Shown: positions 37,657 to 46,838 of the stretch, in pieces
Layout of the letters: the number at the start of each line of letters is the position of its first letter
How positions within the stretch are numbered: the stretch's first letter is position 1
Source: Litorivivens lipolytica
GTDB taxonomy: Bacteria > Pseudomonadota > Gammaproteobacteria > Pseudomonadales > Spongiibacteraceae
Direction of reading: 5' to 3'
Length of the DNA: 64,000 nucleotides
Assembly (NCBI RefSeq): GCF_014191715.1
Contig: NZ_JACHWY010000001.1
Location: 682,001 to 746,000, forward strand
Made by a program: the position numbers and the translations under genes
Notes under the pieces: generated by a model
Told to the model about the DNA's origin: nothing
The model's input: only the letters and a program-made list of their open reading frames with translations
The model's database searches: none

Positions 37657-38820
37657 GTGAGCGGCATAACCACATCGTTTTTTCTTATTTTCGCGGGCGC
37701 CGCAGTGGTCGCCTCACTCGCGCTCTACACTCGCCAACCTCTAATTATTGCCTACATCGTACTGGGCGCCGTGATCGGCCCTTACGGTGTTGAGTGGGTC
37801 ACCGACCTCAAACTGCTCGCCGATATCGCCGATGTTGGTATCCTGTTTTTGCTGTTTCTGTTGGGGCTCGATATGCAGCCTCGCGCCCTGATTGACACCA
37901 TACAAAAATCCACTGTCGTCGCCCTGCTCTCCTCTCTAGCCTTCGCCTCGTTGGGAATCGGTATCGCCTTCCTATTCGGTTTCACGCTGGTGGAGTGCCT
38001 GGTGATTGGCGCAGCGATGATGTTTTCCAGCACTATTATCGGCATCAAGCTGCTACCAACGACCGTATTGCACCATAAGCATACCGGCGAGCTCATGATT
38101 GGCCTGCTGCTCCTTCAGGATCTGATCGCGATTTTTGTACTGCTGTTGCTAATGGCCTTCGGTCTTGGCGAGTTCAGCATCATGGATTTCAGTCTGACGC
38201 TGCTGTCGCTACCCTTGTTTGTCGCAGCAGCCTTCGCGGCCGTGCGCTGGATTGTGCTGCCGCTGCTGCGCCGCTTTGACCGCTTTCACGAATATATTTT
38301 TCTGGTGGCGCTGGGCTGGTGTCTGGGACTCGCCGAAGCGGGGCACGCACTGGGCCTGTCTGCGGAAATCGGGGCCTTTCTCGCCGGCATCAGCCTTGCT
38401 ACAAGCCCGATATCACAATACATCGCCGTTAACCTCAAACCCCTGCGCGATTTCTTTTTGATTCTATTTTTCTTTTCGCTCGGCGCGCGCTTTGATTTAG
38501 GGCTAATTGGCGAGGTACTGGTGCCGGCGATGGTCTTGGCGACCACTATGCTCGGCCTGAAACCAGTAATCTTTCGCTACCTATTGCATGGGCTTAGTGA
38601 GCGCAATTCGCTGGCGTGGGATTTGGGTTTTCGGCTGGGACAGGTCAGCGAATTTTCGCTGTTGATTGCTTACATGGCGGCGGGATCCGCTATTATCGGG
38701 CGAGAAGCCTCTCACCTGATTCAGGCGACGACCATCATTACTTTTGTGGTGTCGTCCTACATCATTATTCTGAACTACCCGACGCCGATTGCCATTTCTG
38801 ACAAACTGCGCCGGGACTGA
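37657..38820 (+). CDS. Cation:proton antiporter membrane protein (CPA2 family)
   Basis: A 387-residue integral membrane protein of the CPA2 (KefB/KefC/GerN) group with about 12 hydrophobic segments. The start is GTG at 37657. The region IADVGILFLLFLLGLDMQPRA-type segment and the motif GAMMFSSTIIGIKLLP (residues around 110-130) are characteristic; EIGAFLAGISLATSP carries the conserved Gly/Ala-rich stretch. Unlike KefB and KefC it ends after the membrane domain, with no TrkA-N nucleotide-binding or RCK domain, so glutathione or nucleotide gating is not expected. Ion specificity (K+ or Na+) is unknown. Confidence 0.82.
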   Translation: MSGITTSFFLIFAGAAVVASLALYTRQPLIIAYIVLGAVIGPYGVEWVTDLKLLADIADVGILFLLFLLGLDMQPRALIDTIQKSTVVALLSSLAFASLGIGIAFLFGFTLVECLVIGAAMMFSSTIIGIKLLPTTVLHHKHTGELMIGLLLLQDLIAIFVLLLLMAFGLGEFSIMDFSLTLLSLPLFVAAAFAAVRWIVLPLLRRFDRFHEYIFLVALGWCLGLAEAGHALGLSAEIGAFLAGISLATSPISQYIAVNLKPLRDFFLILFFFSLGARFDLGLIGEVLVPAMVLATTMLGLKPVIFRYLLHGLSERNSLAWDLGFRLGQVSEFSLLIAYMAAGSAIIGREASHLIQATTIITFVVSSYIIILNYPTPIAISDKLRRD

Positions 38821-38831
38821 TAAAGACACTG

Positions 38832-39467
38832 TTAGAACGGCAAAACTTTCTTCAAGGGTGATTCTTCCTTATCACCTTCATCTTCACCCTCTTCCGCCTC
38901 TTTCTCACGGAAAACCGCAGAGAAGGTCACCGGCACAGCCCGGGTTATGGACGATAGTCCGGCAATTTCCTGAAGCTTATCGACACCTGCGCCCAGCGCA
39001 AAATCCGAAACACTGATAAATGCGGGCTCGACAGTAAACACCGTAAATGCACCACCGGTACCCCGAACGATACGCACCAGCAATTCCAGCGGCTTCTTAT
39101 GGCCGTGCAAATCCAGCTCACCCTTCAAGCGGCGCTGCTGAATATTGCCTACTTCCATATCGCTGATATTTTCAATGTCGATACTGGCGGTATAAACCGC
39201 GCTGGGGAACTTCGTCACCTGAAACAGATGCTCTTTCATGCGCTGATCGCGAATATCAATACGCGTGTCGACACTCGCCAAATCGACGGTGATAACGGCC
39301 TTGCCGTTACGGTCGATCTCACCGCTCAGGGTAGTGAAACGGTGCAGTTCTGCAACCGTATTGTTTTTGATGCTGCCAAAGTTAAGCTGCGACACATCTT
39401 TGTCGAGCAACAGGTCTGCAGACACCAGCGGACTGGCCAGCAACAGGGGCAAAAGCAGTTTTTTCAT
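38832..39467 (-). CDS. Periplasmic YceI family protein
   Basis: A 211-residue protein with a signal peptide (MKKLLLPLLLASPLVSA). The YceI lipocalin-like barrel binds isoprenoid lipids such as ubiquinone in the structures known; the segments SGEIDRNGKAVITVDLASVD and MKEHLFQVTKFPSAVYTAS match the family. The last 25 residues form an acidic Glu/Asp tail ending LKKVLPF, which is not part of the core fold. It lies downstream of etfA on the same strand but behind a terminator, so is expressed separately or by read-through. Confidence 0.85.
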   Translation of the reverse strand: MKKLLLPLLLASPLVSADLLLDKDVSQLNFGSIKNNTVAELHRFTTLSGEIDRNGKAVITVDLASVDTRIDIRDQRMKEHLFQVTKFPSAVYTASIDIENISDMEVGNIQQRRLKGELDLHGHKKPLELLVRIVRGTGGAFTVFTVEPAFISVSDFALGAGVDKLQEIAGLSSITRAVPVTFSAVFREKEAEEGEDEGDKEESPLKKVLPF

Positions 39468-39518
39468 TATCTATCTCCGCATTGACGGCTTTCTTGGGAA
39501 TTGACGAAATCCTAGCAT

Positions 39519-39544
39519 AAAAAAACCCGGCACAAGGCCGGGTT
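39519..39544 (-). terminator. Intrinsic terminator of etfBA
   Basis: AACCCGGC-loop-GCCGGGTT forms an eight base-pair stem. On the minus strand it is followed by seven T-rich bases, directly after the etfA stop. Confidence 0.85.
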
Positions 39545-39565
39545 TTCTGTGAGACAAGTCGCTGT

Positions 39566-40495
39566 TTACAGAGCAGCATCCAGCTCCGGTACGGCGTCGA
39601 ACAGATCCGCTACCAGACCGTAATCGGCAACCTGGAAGATCGGTGCGTCTTCGTCCTTGTTGATGGCAACGATGACTTTACTGTCCTTCATACCCGCCAA
39701 GTGCTGGATCGCACCGGAGATACCTACCGCGATGTACAGATCGGGCGCAACGATTTTACCGGTCTGACCGACCTGCATATCGTTCGGCACGAAACCGGCA
39801 TCAACAGCGGCGCGAGAAGCACCCACCGCAGCGCCCAGTTTGTCGGCAACTTTGTACAGCATTTCAAAGTTGTCGCCATTCTGCATGCCGCGACCACCGG
39901 AAACCACGATGCTGGCAGCGGTCAGGTCGGGACGATCGCTCTCGGCAATCTCTTCCTTCACGAACTCGGACTTACCGGCGTCTTTGGCCACATCAACGGC
40001 TTCAACAGCGGCAGAACCGCCTTCAGAAGCAACCGCGTCAAAGGCAGTGGCACGTACAGTGATTACTTTGATTGCGTCAGAAGACTGTACAGTCGCAATA
40101 ACGTTACCGGCATAGATCGGACGCTTGAACGTGTCAGCGCTTTCTACGGCGATAATTTCAGAAATCTGGGCAACGTCCAGCAGCGCAGCAACGCGCGGCA
40201 TGAAGTTTTTACCCGTAGTGGTCGCAGGCGCCAGTACGTGACCGTAGTCTTTGCCCAGCTCGGCAACCAGCTCACCCAGATTTTCGGCCAGTTGGTGGCC
40301 GTAAGCTGCATTGTCTGCAACCAGAACCTTGGCAACGCCGTCGATTTTGGCAGCCGCTTCGCCAGCAGCACCACAGCCTTCACCGGCTACCAGTACCGCA
40401 ATGTCGCCGCCGATGGCTTTGGCCGCAGCAACGGTGCTCAGCGTAGCGCCTTTGATTTCAGTGTTGTCGTGTTCAGCAACTACAAGAATACTCAT
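39566..40495 (-). CDS. etfA: Electron transfer flavoprotein alpha subunit
   Basis: A 309-residue FAD-binding subunit that takes electrons from acyl-CoA and other dehydrogenases and passes them to ETF-ubiquinone oxidoreductase. The C-terminal FAD motif is visible: [52 protein letters not shown] and [20 protein letters not shown]. The alpha-domain N-terminus is [19 protein letters not shown]. It follows etfB with a four-base overlap, and faces the divergent ETF-QO gene. Confidence 0.95.
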   Translation of the reverse strand: MSILVVAEHDNTEIKGATLSTVAAAKAIGGDIAVLVAGEGCGAAGEAAAKIDGVAKVLVADNAAYGHQLAENLGELVAELGKDYGHVLAPATTTGKNFMPRVAALLDVAQISEIIAVESADTFKRPIYAGNVIATVQSSDAIKVITVRATAFDAVASEGGSAAVEAVDVAKDAGKSEFVKEEIAESDRPDLTAASIVVSGGRGMQNGDNFEMLYKVADKLGAAVGASRAAVDAGFVPNDMQVGQTGKIVAPDLYIAVGISGAIQHLAGMKDSKVIVAINKDEDAPIFQVADYGLVADLFDAVPELDAAL

Positions 40496-41244
40496 GAAAT
40501 CACCTTCGCTTCGTTTTTCAGTTTGTCGACCAGCTCGGCAACGGATTCAACCTTGATACCCGCCTGACGCTCTGCCGGGGGCTCAACTTTCAGGGTCTTA
40601 ACGCGCGGCGCAACATCAACACCCAGCTCATCGGGAGTCAGGGTATCCAGTGGCTTTTTCTTCGCCTTCATGATGTTCGGCAGAGAAGCGTAGCGAGGCT
40701 CGTTCAGACGCAGGTCAGTCGTAACAACCGCAGGCAGGCTCAGCTTAACAGTCTGCAGACCACCATCGATCTCGCGGGTTACGCTGACAGAATCGCCGTC
40801 AATCGCAACTTCAGAAGCAAAGGTGCCCTGACCCATACCAGCCAGCGCAGCCAGCATCTGGCCAGTCTGGTTGTTGTCGCCGTCGATGGACTGCTTGCCC
40901 AGAATAACCAACTGGGGCTCTTCCTTGTCGACAACCGCTTTCAGCAGCTTGGCAACCGCCAGGGGCTGCAGATCTTCGTCAGTCTCAACCAGAATGCCTC
41001 GGTCAGCCCCCAGTGCCAGCGCAGTACGGATCTGCTCCTGACAGTTTTTGGCGCCCAGAGAAACGGCAACCACTTCAGTGGCGATACCCTTCTCTTTCAG
41101 ACGAACCGCTTCTTCTACAGCGATTTCGCAGAACGGGTTGATAGACATTTTGACGTTGTTCAGGTCTGGACCCGAGCCATCGGACTTGGGTCGAACTTTG
41201 ACGTTGTAATCAACGACACGTTTGACAGCAACAAGAACCTTCAT
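40492..41244 (-). CDS. etfB: Electron transfer flavoprotein beta subunit
   Basis: A 250-residue subunit binding AMP and forming the dimer with EtfA. Recognised from [20 protein letters not shown], the segment [18 protein letters not shown] and the ETF-beta signature [20 protein letters not shown] with its recognition-loop leucine. The residues [20 protein letters not shown] are also diagnostic. First gene of the etfBA operon. Confidence 0.95.
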   Translation of the reverse strand: MKVLVAVKRVVDYNVKVRPKSDGSGPDLNNVKMSINPFCEIAVEEAVRLKEKGIATEVVAVSLGAKNCQEQIRTALALGADRGILVETDEDLQPLAVAKLLKAVVDKEEPQLVILGKQSIDGDNNQTGQMLAALAGMGQGTFASEVAIDGDSVSVTREIDGGLQTVKLSLPAVVTTDLRLNEPRYASLPNIMKAKKKPLDTLTPDELGVDVAPRVKTLKVEPPAERQAGIKVESVAELVDKLKNEAKVIS

Positions 41245-41634
41245 GGATTCCCCATATTCTGTTCAGCTAGTGGAAAAGTGATGCCAATGACTCGACGGAA
41301 CCGAGGCACCCCGTAAAAATCGGGGGGTATCTTGACGTTTCTGACTGACAAGGTCAATAAAGTCGGCGCATTTAGCGGATTTATAACCTTTATTTCAGGG
41401 GTATTAGCACACACAAATCGACGCTTTGCGACAATTCGTTACTTTTTAGCTAACTTATTGACCCGATTGCGGTATTTTCTTCGTAGATAGAAGGTCTGAC
41501 TAGTCCGGCATTGAATACAGGACATCCCACACCGGTGGCCTTTTACGGGCACTGACAGTATACTTTGCGGCCTTCCAAATGCAGCTTTCCCCTTGATTTG
41601 GCTGTATTTACTGATTCAGAAGAGGAGTTCAAAC
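41245..41634. other. Divergent promoter region between etfBA and ETF-QO
   Basis: No gene is seen in this 390-base stretch. For etfBA there is a candidate minus-strand promoter, TTGACC (41357-41352) and CAAGAT (41334-41329), 17 bases apart. For the ETF-QO gene a -10-like TATACT lies at 41559-41564 without a clear -35. The symmetric pair TTGAC (41332) and GTCAA (41353) and a small hairpin CCCCG/CGGGG (41309-41325) could be regulatory but are unproven. Confidence 0.4.
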
Positions 41635-43290
41635 GTGGAACGCGAATCAATGGAATTTGACGTACTGATCGTCGGCGCCGGCCCGGCAGGCCTCTCTGCC
41701 GCCTGCAAGATCAGACAATTGAGTGAAAGCACCGGCAAGGATATCAGCGTCTGCGTAGTCGAAAAGGGTTCCGAGGTAGGCGCCCATATCCTCTCCGGCG
41801 CGGTATTTGAGCCGACCGCACTGAACGAACTGTTTCCCGACTGGAAAGAGAAAGGTGCGCCGCTGAACACCGAAGTCACTGGCGATGACATCTACTACAT
41901 GACCAGTGAAGAGAAAGCCATCAAGGTGCCCGGCTTTGCTGTGCCGAAAACCATGCACAACGAAGGCAACTACATTATCAGCCTGGGCAACCTGTGCCGC
42001 TGGCTAGCCGAACAAGCCGAAGGCATGGGCGCGGAAATCTACCCCGGCTTTGCTGCGGCCGAGATTCTCTACAATGAGGATGGCAGTGTTAAGGGTATCG
42101 CCACTGGCGATATGGGCATCGCTGCCGACGGTTCGCAAAAAGACTCCTACATGCCGGGCATGGAGCTGCACGCCAAGTACACCTTGTTCTCCGAGGGCTG
42201 TCGCGGCCACCTGGGCAAGCAACTGATCGAGAAATTCGATCTGGCCGCCGGCAAGGACCCCCAGCACTACGGTATCGGCATCAAAGAGCTCTGGAAGATC
42301 AACCCCGAGAAACACTCTCAGGGTAAAGTCGTTCACTCTACCGGCTGGCCGCTGGCAGAAAACGGCGCCTTCGGTGGCGGTTTCCTCTACCACATCGAGG
42401 ACGACCAAGTGGCACTGGGCCTGATTACCGACCTGTGTTACGACAACCCCTACCTGAGCCCCTTTGAAGAATTCAACCGCTTCAAGACTCACCCGATCAT
42501 CAAAGACTTCCTAGAAGGCGGCGAGCGCATCTCCTACGGTGCGCGTGCTATCGTTAAAGGCGGCCTGCAATCCCTGCCCAAAATGACTTTCCCGGGCGGC
42601 CTGCTGATTGGCTGTGATGCCGGCACCCTGAACTTTGCCAAGATCAAGGGCAGCCACACGGCCATGAAATCCGGCATGCTGGCGGCTGAGGCGGTCCATC
42701 AGGCGATCACTGAGCAAGAGCGCGCCAACGACGACCTGACCGAGTACACCGAGGCCTTTAACAACTCCTGGCTGTACAAAGAGCTGCACCAGCAGCGCAA
42801 CTTCGGTCCGGCCCAACACAAGTGGGGCAACCTGATCGGTTCGGCCTACGCTTTTGTGGATATCAATATCTTCAACGGCAACCTGCCCTGGACCTTCCAG
42901 GATCAGAAAGCCGACCACGCCAAGATGAAGCCCGCGGCAGAAAGCAAAAAGATCACCTACCCGAAGCCGGATGGCAAACTGACTTTCGATCGCCTGGCAT
43001 CGGTCTTCCTGTCCAATACCAACCATGAAGAAGATCAGCCCTGCCACCTGACGCTGAAAGATCCGGCCCTGCCGATTCGCGACAACCTGCCTACCTTCGA
43101 CGAACCGGCGCAGCGCTACTGCCCTGCCGGCGTGTACGAAGTGGTTGAGAACGAAGATGGCAGCAAGCGCTTCCAGATCAATGGTCAGAACTGCGTTCAC
43201 TGCAAGACCTGCGACATCAAGGATCCGGCTCAGAACATCGTCTGGGTCACCCCGGAAGGCTTCGGCGGGCCCAACTACCCGAATATGTAA
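41635..43290 (+). CDS. Electron transfer flavoprotein-ubiquinone oxidoreductase
   Basis: A 551-residue membrane-associated enzyme moving electrons from ETF to ubiquinone. I chose the GTG at 41635, because AGGAG lies seven bases ahead and the resulting start (MERESMEFDVLIVGAGPAGL) matches pseudomonad proteins. The FAD motif is IVGAGPAGLSAA. The C-terminal 4Fe-4S cluster ligands are in CPAGVYEV and CVHCKTCDIK. It is divergent from etfBA, so donor and acceptor of the chain share one regulatory region. A terminator follows. Confidence 0.94.
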   Translation: MERESMEFDVLIVGAGPAGLSAACKIRQLSESTGKDISVCVVEKGSEVGAHILSGAVFEPTALNELFPDWKEKGAPLNTEVTGDDIYYMTSEEKAIKVPGFAVPKTMHNEGNYIISLGNLCRWLAEQAEGMGAEIYPGFAAAEILYNEDGSVKGIATGDMGIAADGSQKDSYMPGMELHAKYTLFSEGCRGHLGKQLIEKFDLAAGKDPQHYGIGIKELWKINPEKHSQGKVVHSTGWPLAENGAFGGGFLYHIEDDQVALGLITDLCYDNPYLSPFEEFNRFKTHPIIKDFLEGGERISYGARAIVKGGLQSLPKMTFPGGLLIGCDAGTLNFAKIKGSHTAMKSGMLAAEAVHQAITEQERANDDLTEYTEAFNNSWLYKELHQQRNFGPAQHKWGNLIGSAYAFVDINIFNGNLPWTFQDQKADHAKMKPAAESKKITYPKPDGKLTFDRLASVFLSNTNHEEDQPCHLTLKDPALPIRDNLPTFDEPAQRYCPAGVYEVVENEDGSKRFQINGQNCVHCKTCDIKDPAQNIVWVTPEGFGGPNYPNM

Positions 43291-43307
43291 TAGCCTTCAG
43301 GAAACAG

Positions 43308-43343
43308 AAACCGCTGTCTCTGTCAGGAGCCAGCGGTTTTTTT
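43308..43343 (+). terminator. Intrinsic terminator of the ETF-QO gene
   Basis: AAACCGCTG pairs with CAGCGGTTT and the stem is followed by a run of T residues, 17 bases after the stop codon. Confidence 0.8.
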
Positions 43344-43376
43344 GTGCCCGGGGTTTACGCGCACAATTTCGGGCAT

Positions 43377-43403
43377 AAAAAAACCGCGGACAATGCCGCG
43401 GTT
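43377..43403 (-). terminator. Intrinsic terminator of the outer-membrane barrel gene
   Basis: AACCGCGG-ACAATG-CCGCGGTT is a perfect eight base-pair stem; on the minus strand it is followed by six or seven T residues. It lies 23 bases after the stop of the barrel gene. Confidence 0.85.
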
Positions 43404-43425
43404 CTTAACGATCAGCCGATCGTGC

Positions 43426-45072
43426 TTAGAAAATCAGCTTCACGCTGGCAAAGACATCAGCTTCAGTCGCCTCAAGGTAGTCGTCATCCAGATTCTTTTC
43501 AGAGATGGAATCGGCGATTACCAAGGATACTTCCAGATCATCTTCGTAGTTAGCCGACAGACGAACACCGATATCCGAAATGGCGATGGTGTCGTTGCCC
43601 GAGCCATTGGCGTCTTCGAAGTTCGCACGGCCATGTTCCGCGAAAATGCCGGCGGTCAGATCAAAGCTATCCAGTTTGACCAGCTTGTGGTTAAGACCAA
43701 TGCGGGTAAAGACGCCTGAATCACCAACCAGCGTGCCGGGCAGGTGGGACGAGATGCTGTTAACACCGCCCAATACCCACTGCTGCTGCTGCGGCACTTG
43801 GTCATTGGCAATCTGAGCCGCCAAGTCGAACTTGATGCTGGTACGCTTGAGGTTATCCAGTTCAACCGCGATGCGAGGGTTGTAGACTATGAAATCGCCG
43901 ACGCGCTTGCCTACCGCAACACCGGTCATGTTGGGCGTGCTTTCCAGCGTACCGCCGTCATCATCGATTCCACCCTTCGCAGCCAGAGCAAGGGTATAGT
44001 TCAGCATTTTCTTGGAGGCCAAGCGGTGCTGACGCTGATACTTGGCACCAATCTCCAGTGTGGTGTAAGCCTCGTCCTGAAGGTTATTGCCACCTTCATC
44101 GTCAATCTGAGAATCCACCTGCTCCAGCTCCTGAGTCAGGCTAAAGCGACGGTCAATATCGCTACTCAACACCTGCTCACCGGTGAGAGCGATACGCTGG
44201 ATTTCAGCATCAAATACGCTGGTGGACGTTGTCGCAGGCAAGGTTGCACCTACACAGCTCCCCATAATCACAACACCTGCGCAGGAGCCAGGCGTTTGAG
44301 TCGTGAAATCCTGAGTGTATTCCGCTTGGCTTGCGCGAATGCCGTAGAGACCAAAGCTAAATGGGCGACTCAGCCGTGCGGTAATCTGATCGTACTCATC
44401 ACCTTCGCGAGACTCGCCCCACTCGGTAATCGCCGTCTGGTAGTCCAGGCCCAGCGTGGTGCCGCCCATCGTGTTGTGAGAAACACCCACGTCACCGTAA
44501 TAGCGACCGGCGAAGCGGCTACCTTCATTGCTCAGTTTCAGAGTCAGGTCAGTGCGGTCGGCATCTTCACGCTCTTCGCCCGTGAAAACCATTCCCACAA
44601 CACCGGGATCATTTTCAGAGGTCTGATAGCTAACGCTGTAATCGACACCGGTGCGCTTGGATTTGATATCGGCCATTGCGCGGGCCTGATCGAACTCACT
44701 GCGCTTCAGGTCAGGGTCGCCTTCCAGTCCATCGAAGAAGCCTGTGATCGCCTCATCGCCGCTAACATCGCCCACTCGCGCTTGCAGTGCATGCACGTAA
44801 ACGACTGCCGCGTCGCGTGAATACAAGGTATTTACCAACAAATGCCCTTTGCGATTGGTCGCGGAGCTGATCAGCAGAATAGCCTGATCGGGTGATTTCG
44901 CAGTGCCAAAAATCTTGTCGAGTTCGTTGTTGCTCAGGTGGTGATCACCCGTTACGCGAAGCTCGAAGCTGCCCACTTTGCCAACATAAGGCGCAGCGGA
45001 ACCAGCGAATTCGGACATCGCACTCGCATTGACTAATGTTGGTGGTACCGCGGGTGGTAAATCGATTGCCAT
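43426..45072 (-). CDS. POTRA/beta-barrel outer-membrane protein, TpsB (ShlB/FhaC)-like, without visible signal peptide
   Basis: A 548-residue protein. Residues about 33-125 look like a POTRA-like domain (FELRVTGDHHLSNNELDKIF), and residues about 150-548 alternate in the manner of an outer-membrane barrel, ending in the aromatic signature VFASVKLIF. The segment WVLGGVNSISSHLPGTLVGD resembles the conserved TpsB/FhaC strand region preceding a GD turn. The N-terminus MAIDLPPAVPPTLVNASAMS is not a Sec signal, and an in-frame stop four codons before the ATG excludes an upstream start. Two cysteines lie in a loop (PGSCAGVVIMGSCVG). It is downstream of the OmpA-like gene. Function and export route are uncertain. 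Confidence 0.6.
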   Translation of the reverse strand: MAIDLPPAVPPTLVNASAMSEFAGSAAPYVGKVGSFELRVTGDHHLSNNELDKIFGTAKSPDQAILLISSATNRKGHLLVNTLYSRDAAVVYVHALQARVGDVSGDEAITGFFDGLEGDPDLKRSEFDQARAMADIKSKRTGVDYSVSYQTSENDPGVVGMVFTGEEREDADRTDLTLKLSNEGSRFAGRYYGDVGVSHNTMGGTTLGLDYQTAITEWGESREGDEYDQITARLSRPFSFGLYGIRASQAEYTQDFTTQTPGSCAGVVIMGSCVGATLPATTSTSVFDAEIQRIALTGEQVLSSDIDRRFSLTQELEQVDSQIDDEGGNNLQDEAYTTLEIGAKYQRQHRLASKKMLNYTLALAAKGGIDDDGGTLESTPNMTGVAVGKRVGDFIVYNPRIAVELDNLKRTSIKFDLAAQIANDQVPQQQQWVLGGVNSISSHLPGTLVGDSGVFTRIGLNHKLVKLDSFDLTAGIFAEHGRANFEDANGSGNDTIAISDIGVRLSANYEDDLEVSLVIADSISEKNLDDDYLEATEADVFASVKLIF

Positions 45073-45114
45073 AGTCGTTTCCTAAAGATATCCGTAAATG
45101 ATTATGTACGTTTC

Positions 45115-45141
45115 AGGCAAAGCCAGCTGCGCCGGCTTTGC
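45115..45141. repeat. Inverted repeat between the OmpA-like and barrel genes
   Basis: GCAAAGCC and GGCTTTGC form an eight base-pair stem around a nine-base loop in the 80-base gap between the two minus-strand genes. There is no T-tract, so this may be an mRNA-processing or stabilising structure rather than a terminator. Confidence 0.5.
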
Positions 45142-45154
45142 TCTCGCTCGCTAC

Positions 45155-46282
45155 TTATTGAGAACCGCTGTCGTCGTAGGTCTCAAGGAAGTCGAGGTAT
45201 TCACTTTCGTCAAAACCAGATTCGCCGCTTTCGCTGCTGCTAGAATCTGTGGAATCACTTTCTGAACTGTCAGAAGAGGAGCTGGTTGCAGTTTCTTCTT
45301 CGGCTGCTGCAGCTTCTGACTCAGAGGCTGATTCAGTCGCAGAAGAGTCGTCGCTGGCGCTGCTGTCCGCCTCGCTGCTCGAATCGTCGCTATCGGTGGC
45401 GAAATCGAGGTAATCGGACTCGTCAAAGCTACTGGAATCACTCTCGGTGGCCTCTTCTTCAGCCTGCTCCATTTGCTCTTCTGCCGCTTCCTCAGCTGCT
45501 TCCGCTTCACGTTCTGCGCGCTCAGCGGCGGCACGAGCACGAGCTGCTTCACGACGCGCCTGTTCGGCTTCCCGCTCAGCTCTGGCTTCAGCAACTTCTA
45601 CCTTAGCTTGGTTGAAGGCCTCCATATCGAGCACGTTCAGTTCAACGCGGCGGTTTTCAAATCGACCATCGGGGTTGTCGGAGCCATCAGGATTCTCGTT
45701 GGGCGCAACCGGTTTGGACTCACCGAAACCACGGAACACCAAGCGCTCAGCGCTCACACCCTTGTCGATAAAGTAGTCGTGAACAGTGTTCGCCCGATTA
45801 AAGGACAGGTTCTGGTTGTAGGAGTCCGAACCTTTGCTGTCGGTGTGACCATCGATAGAAACCAGCAGCTCGGGGTGCTCGTTCAAGACGTTAACGGCAG
45901 CATCCAATATCGAAATCGACTCTGAACGCAGTACGGCTTTATCGAACTCGAAATTCACACCACGCAGCACCCAGGGGCGATCCGCGCTCAATTCCATTTC
46001 GTGACAACCGTTCATGAACACCGGTACGCCTTCGGGCGTATCGGGACATTCATCTTTATTGTCGCAGACGTAATCTCCGTCGACGTCGTCACAAAAATCC
46101 ATGGTCTCTTCAAGCCCGATGTCACCGCAGGACATCTTGCCGTCCGCGCCGCGACCGGTACAACTCAGGTCAGGGGCAGGTCCGGCACCGGCTGGAGCAC
46201 CCAGCTGGGCGTGAGACACTAGAGGGGTAGATAACAACAGCGTGCAGACCAGCGCTGTTAAGCCACGGTGCAAAGTGGTCAT
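45155..46282 (-). CDS. OmpA-domain outer-membrane protein with acidic serine-rich tail
   Basis: A 375-residue exported protein. A signal peptide (about 1-25, VSHA cleavage) is followed by a short Cys-rich region with six cysteines (41, 52, 64, 73, 79, 93) and a thrombospondin-3-like calcium loop (DDVDGDYVCDNKDECPDTP). Residues 105-218 are an OmpA C-terminal peptidoglycan-binding domain (NFEFDKAVL, IDGHTDSKGSDSYNQNLSFN, RAN, GRFENRRVEL). After it comes an Ala/Glu/Arg coiled coil (about 222-278) and a Ser/Asp/Glu-rich tail with two copies of FDES(D/E)YLDF (286-294 and 357-365). Having the anchoring domain in the middle and a long disordered tail is unusual. It is first in an operon with the barrel gene. 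Confidence 0.82.
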   Translation of the reverse strand: MTTLHRGLTALVCTLLLSTPLVSHAQLGAPAGAGPAPDLSCTGRGADGKMSCGDIGLEETMDFCDDVDGDYVCDNKDECPDTPEGVPVFMNGCHEMELSADRPWVLRGVNFEFDKAVLRSESISILDAAVNVLNEHPELLVSIDGHTDSKGSDSYNQNLSFNRANTVHDYFIDKGVSAERLVFRGFGESKPVAPNENPDGSDNPDGRFENRRVELNVLDMEAFNQAKVEVAEARAEREAEQARREAARARAAAERAEREAEAAEEAAEEQMEQAEEEATESDSSSFDESDYLDFATDSDDSSSEADSSASDDSSATESASESEAAAAEEETATSSSSDSSESDSTDSSSSESGESGFDESEYLDFLETYDDSGSQ

Positions 46283-46484
46283 TCAGGTTCTCCAGAAGTC
46301 AGTATCTTATTTATTGCTGTATTTGCTTTGAGCGCTATGCGCTTCATTTTGAAAACAATTTACTGCAAGTATTCGCAACTATCTACCCTCTCGGACCGAG
46401 AAAGGTAAGAAATGCCGGAATCACGTCGCAAACCGACAACATCAACGACGCTGCACGAGAGAGTAATAAAAAGGAGGGAGAAAA

Positions 46485-46561
46485 TGGGGTGGCCGACGGG
46501 GTTCGAACCCGCGACAACAGGAATCACAATCCTGGACTCTACCAACTGAGCTACGGCCACC
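46485..46561 (-). tRNA. tRNA-His (GUG)
   Basis: The minus strand reads GGTGGCCGTAGCTCAGTTGG at its 5' end, with the extra G-1 typical of tRNA-His encoded. The anticodon loop is TTGTGAT (GUG). TpsiC loop GGTTCGAACC and the encoded 3' CCA are present. Last of three tRNAs in a row. Confidence 0.97.
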
Positions 46562-46582
46562 ACTGAGGTGTCTTCATTGCGG

Positions 46583-46659
<77 letters not shown>

Positions 46660-46692
46660 ACGGACCCTCCAAGCGAACATAAAGCGAGGAAA

Positions 46693-46769
46693 TGGTCGGG
46701 GTAGAGAGATTCGAACTCCCGACATCCTGCTCCCAAAGCAGGCGCGCTACCAGACTGCGCTATACCCCG
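46693..46769 (-). tRNA. tRNA-Pro (UGG)
   Basis: The minus strand begins CGGGGTATAGCGCAGTCTGG, with the C1 start typical of tRNA-Pro. The anticodon loop is TTTGGGA (UGG). It ends with an encoded CCA. First tRNA of the cluster after its promoter. Confidence 0.97.
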
Positions 46770-46809
46770 ACTGACCAGGCTTTATATTGCCCCGCAAGAG
46801 GAGGTGCGC

Positions 46810-46838
46810 ATAATACGCACCACCCCCTATCGCGTCAA
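46810..46838 (-). promoter_or_regulatory. Strong sigma-70 promoter of the tRNA cluster
   Basis: On the minus strand TTGACG (46838-46833) and TATTAT (46815-46810) are exactly 17 bases apart, followed by a GC-rich discriminator GCGCACC, the mark of stringently controlled stable-RNA promoters. Transcription would begin about 35 bases ahead of tRNA-Pro. Confidence 0.85.

Noticed and set aside
43744-44820. A 358-codon plus-strand open frame opposite the barrel gene
   Set aside because: No ribosome site, odd composition, and it overlaps a well-supported minus-strand gene with its own terminator.
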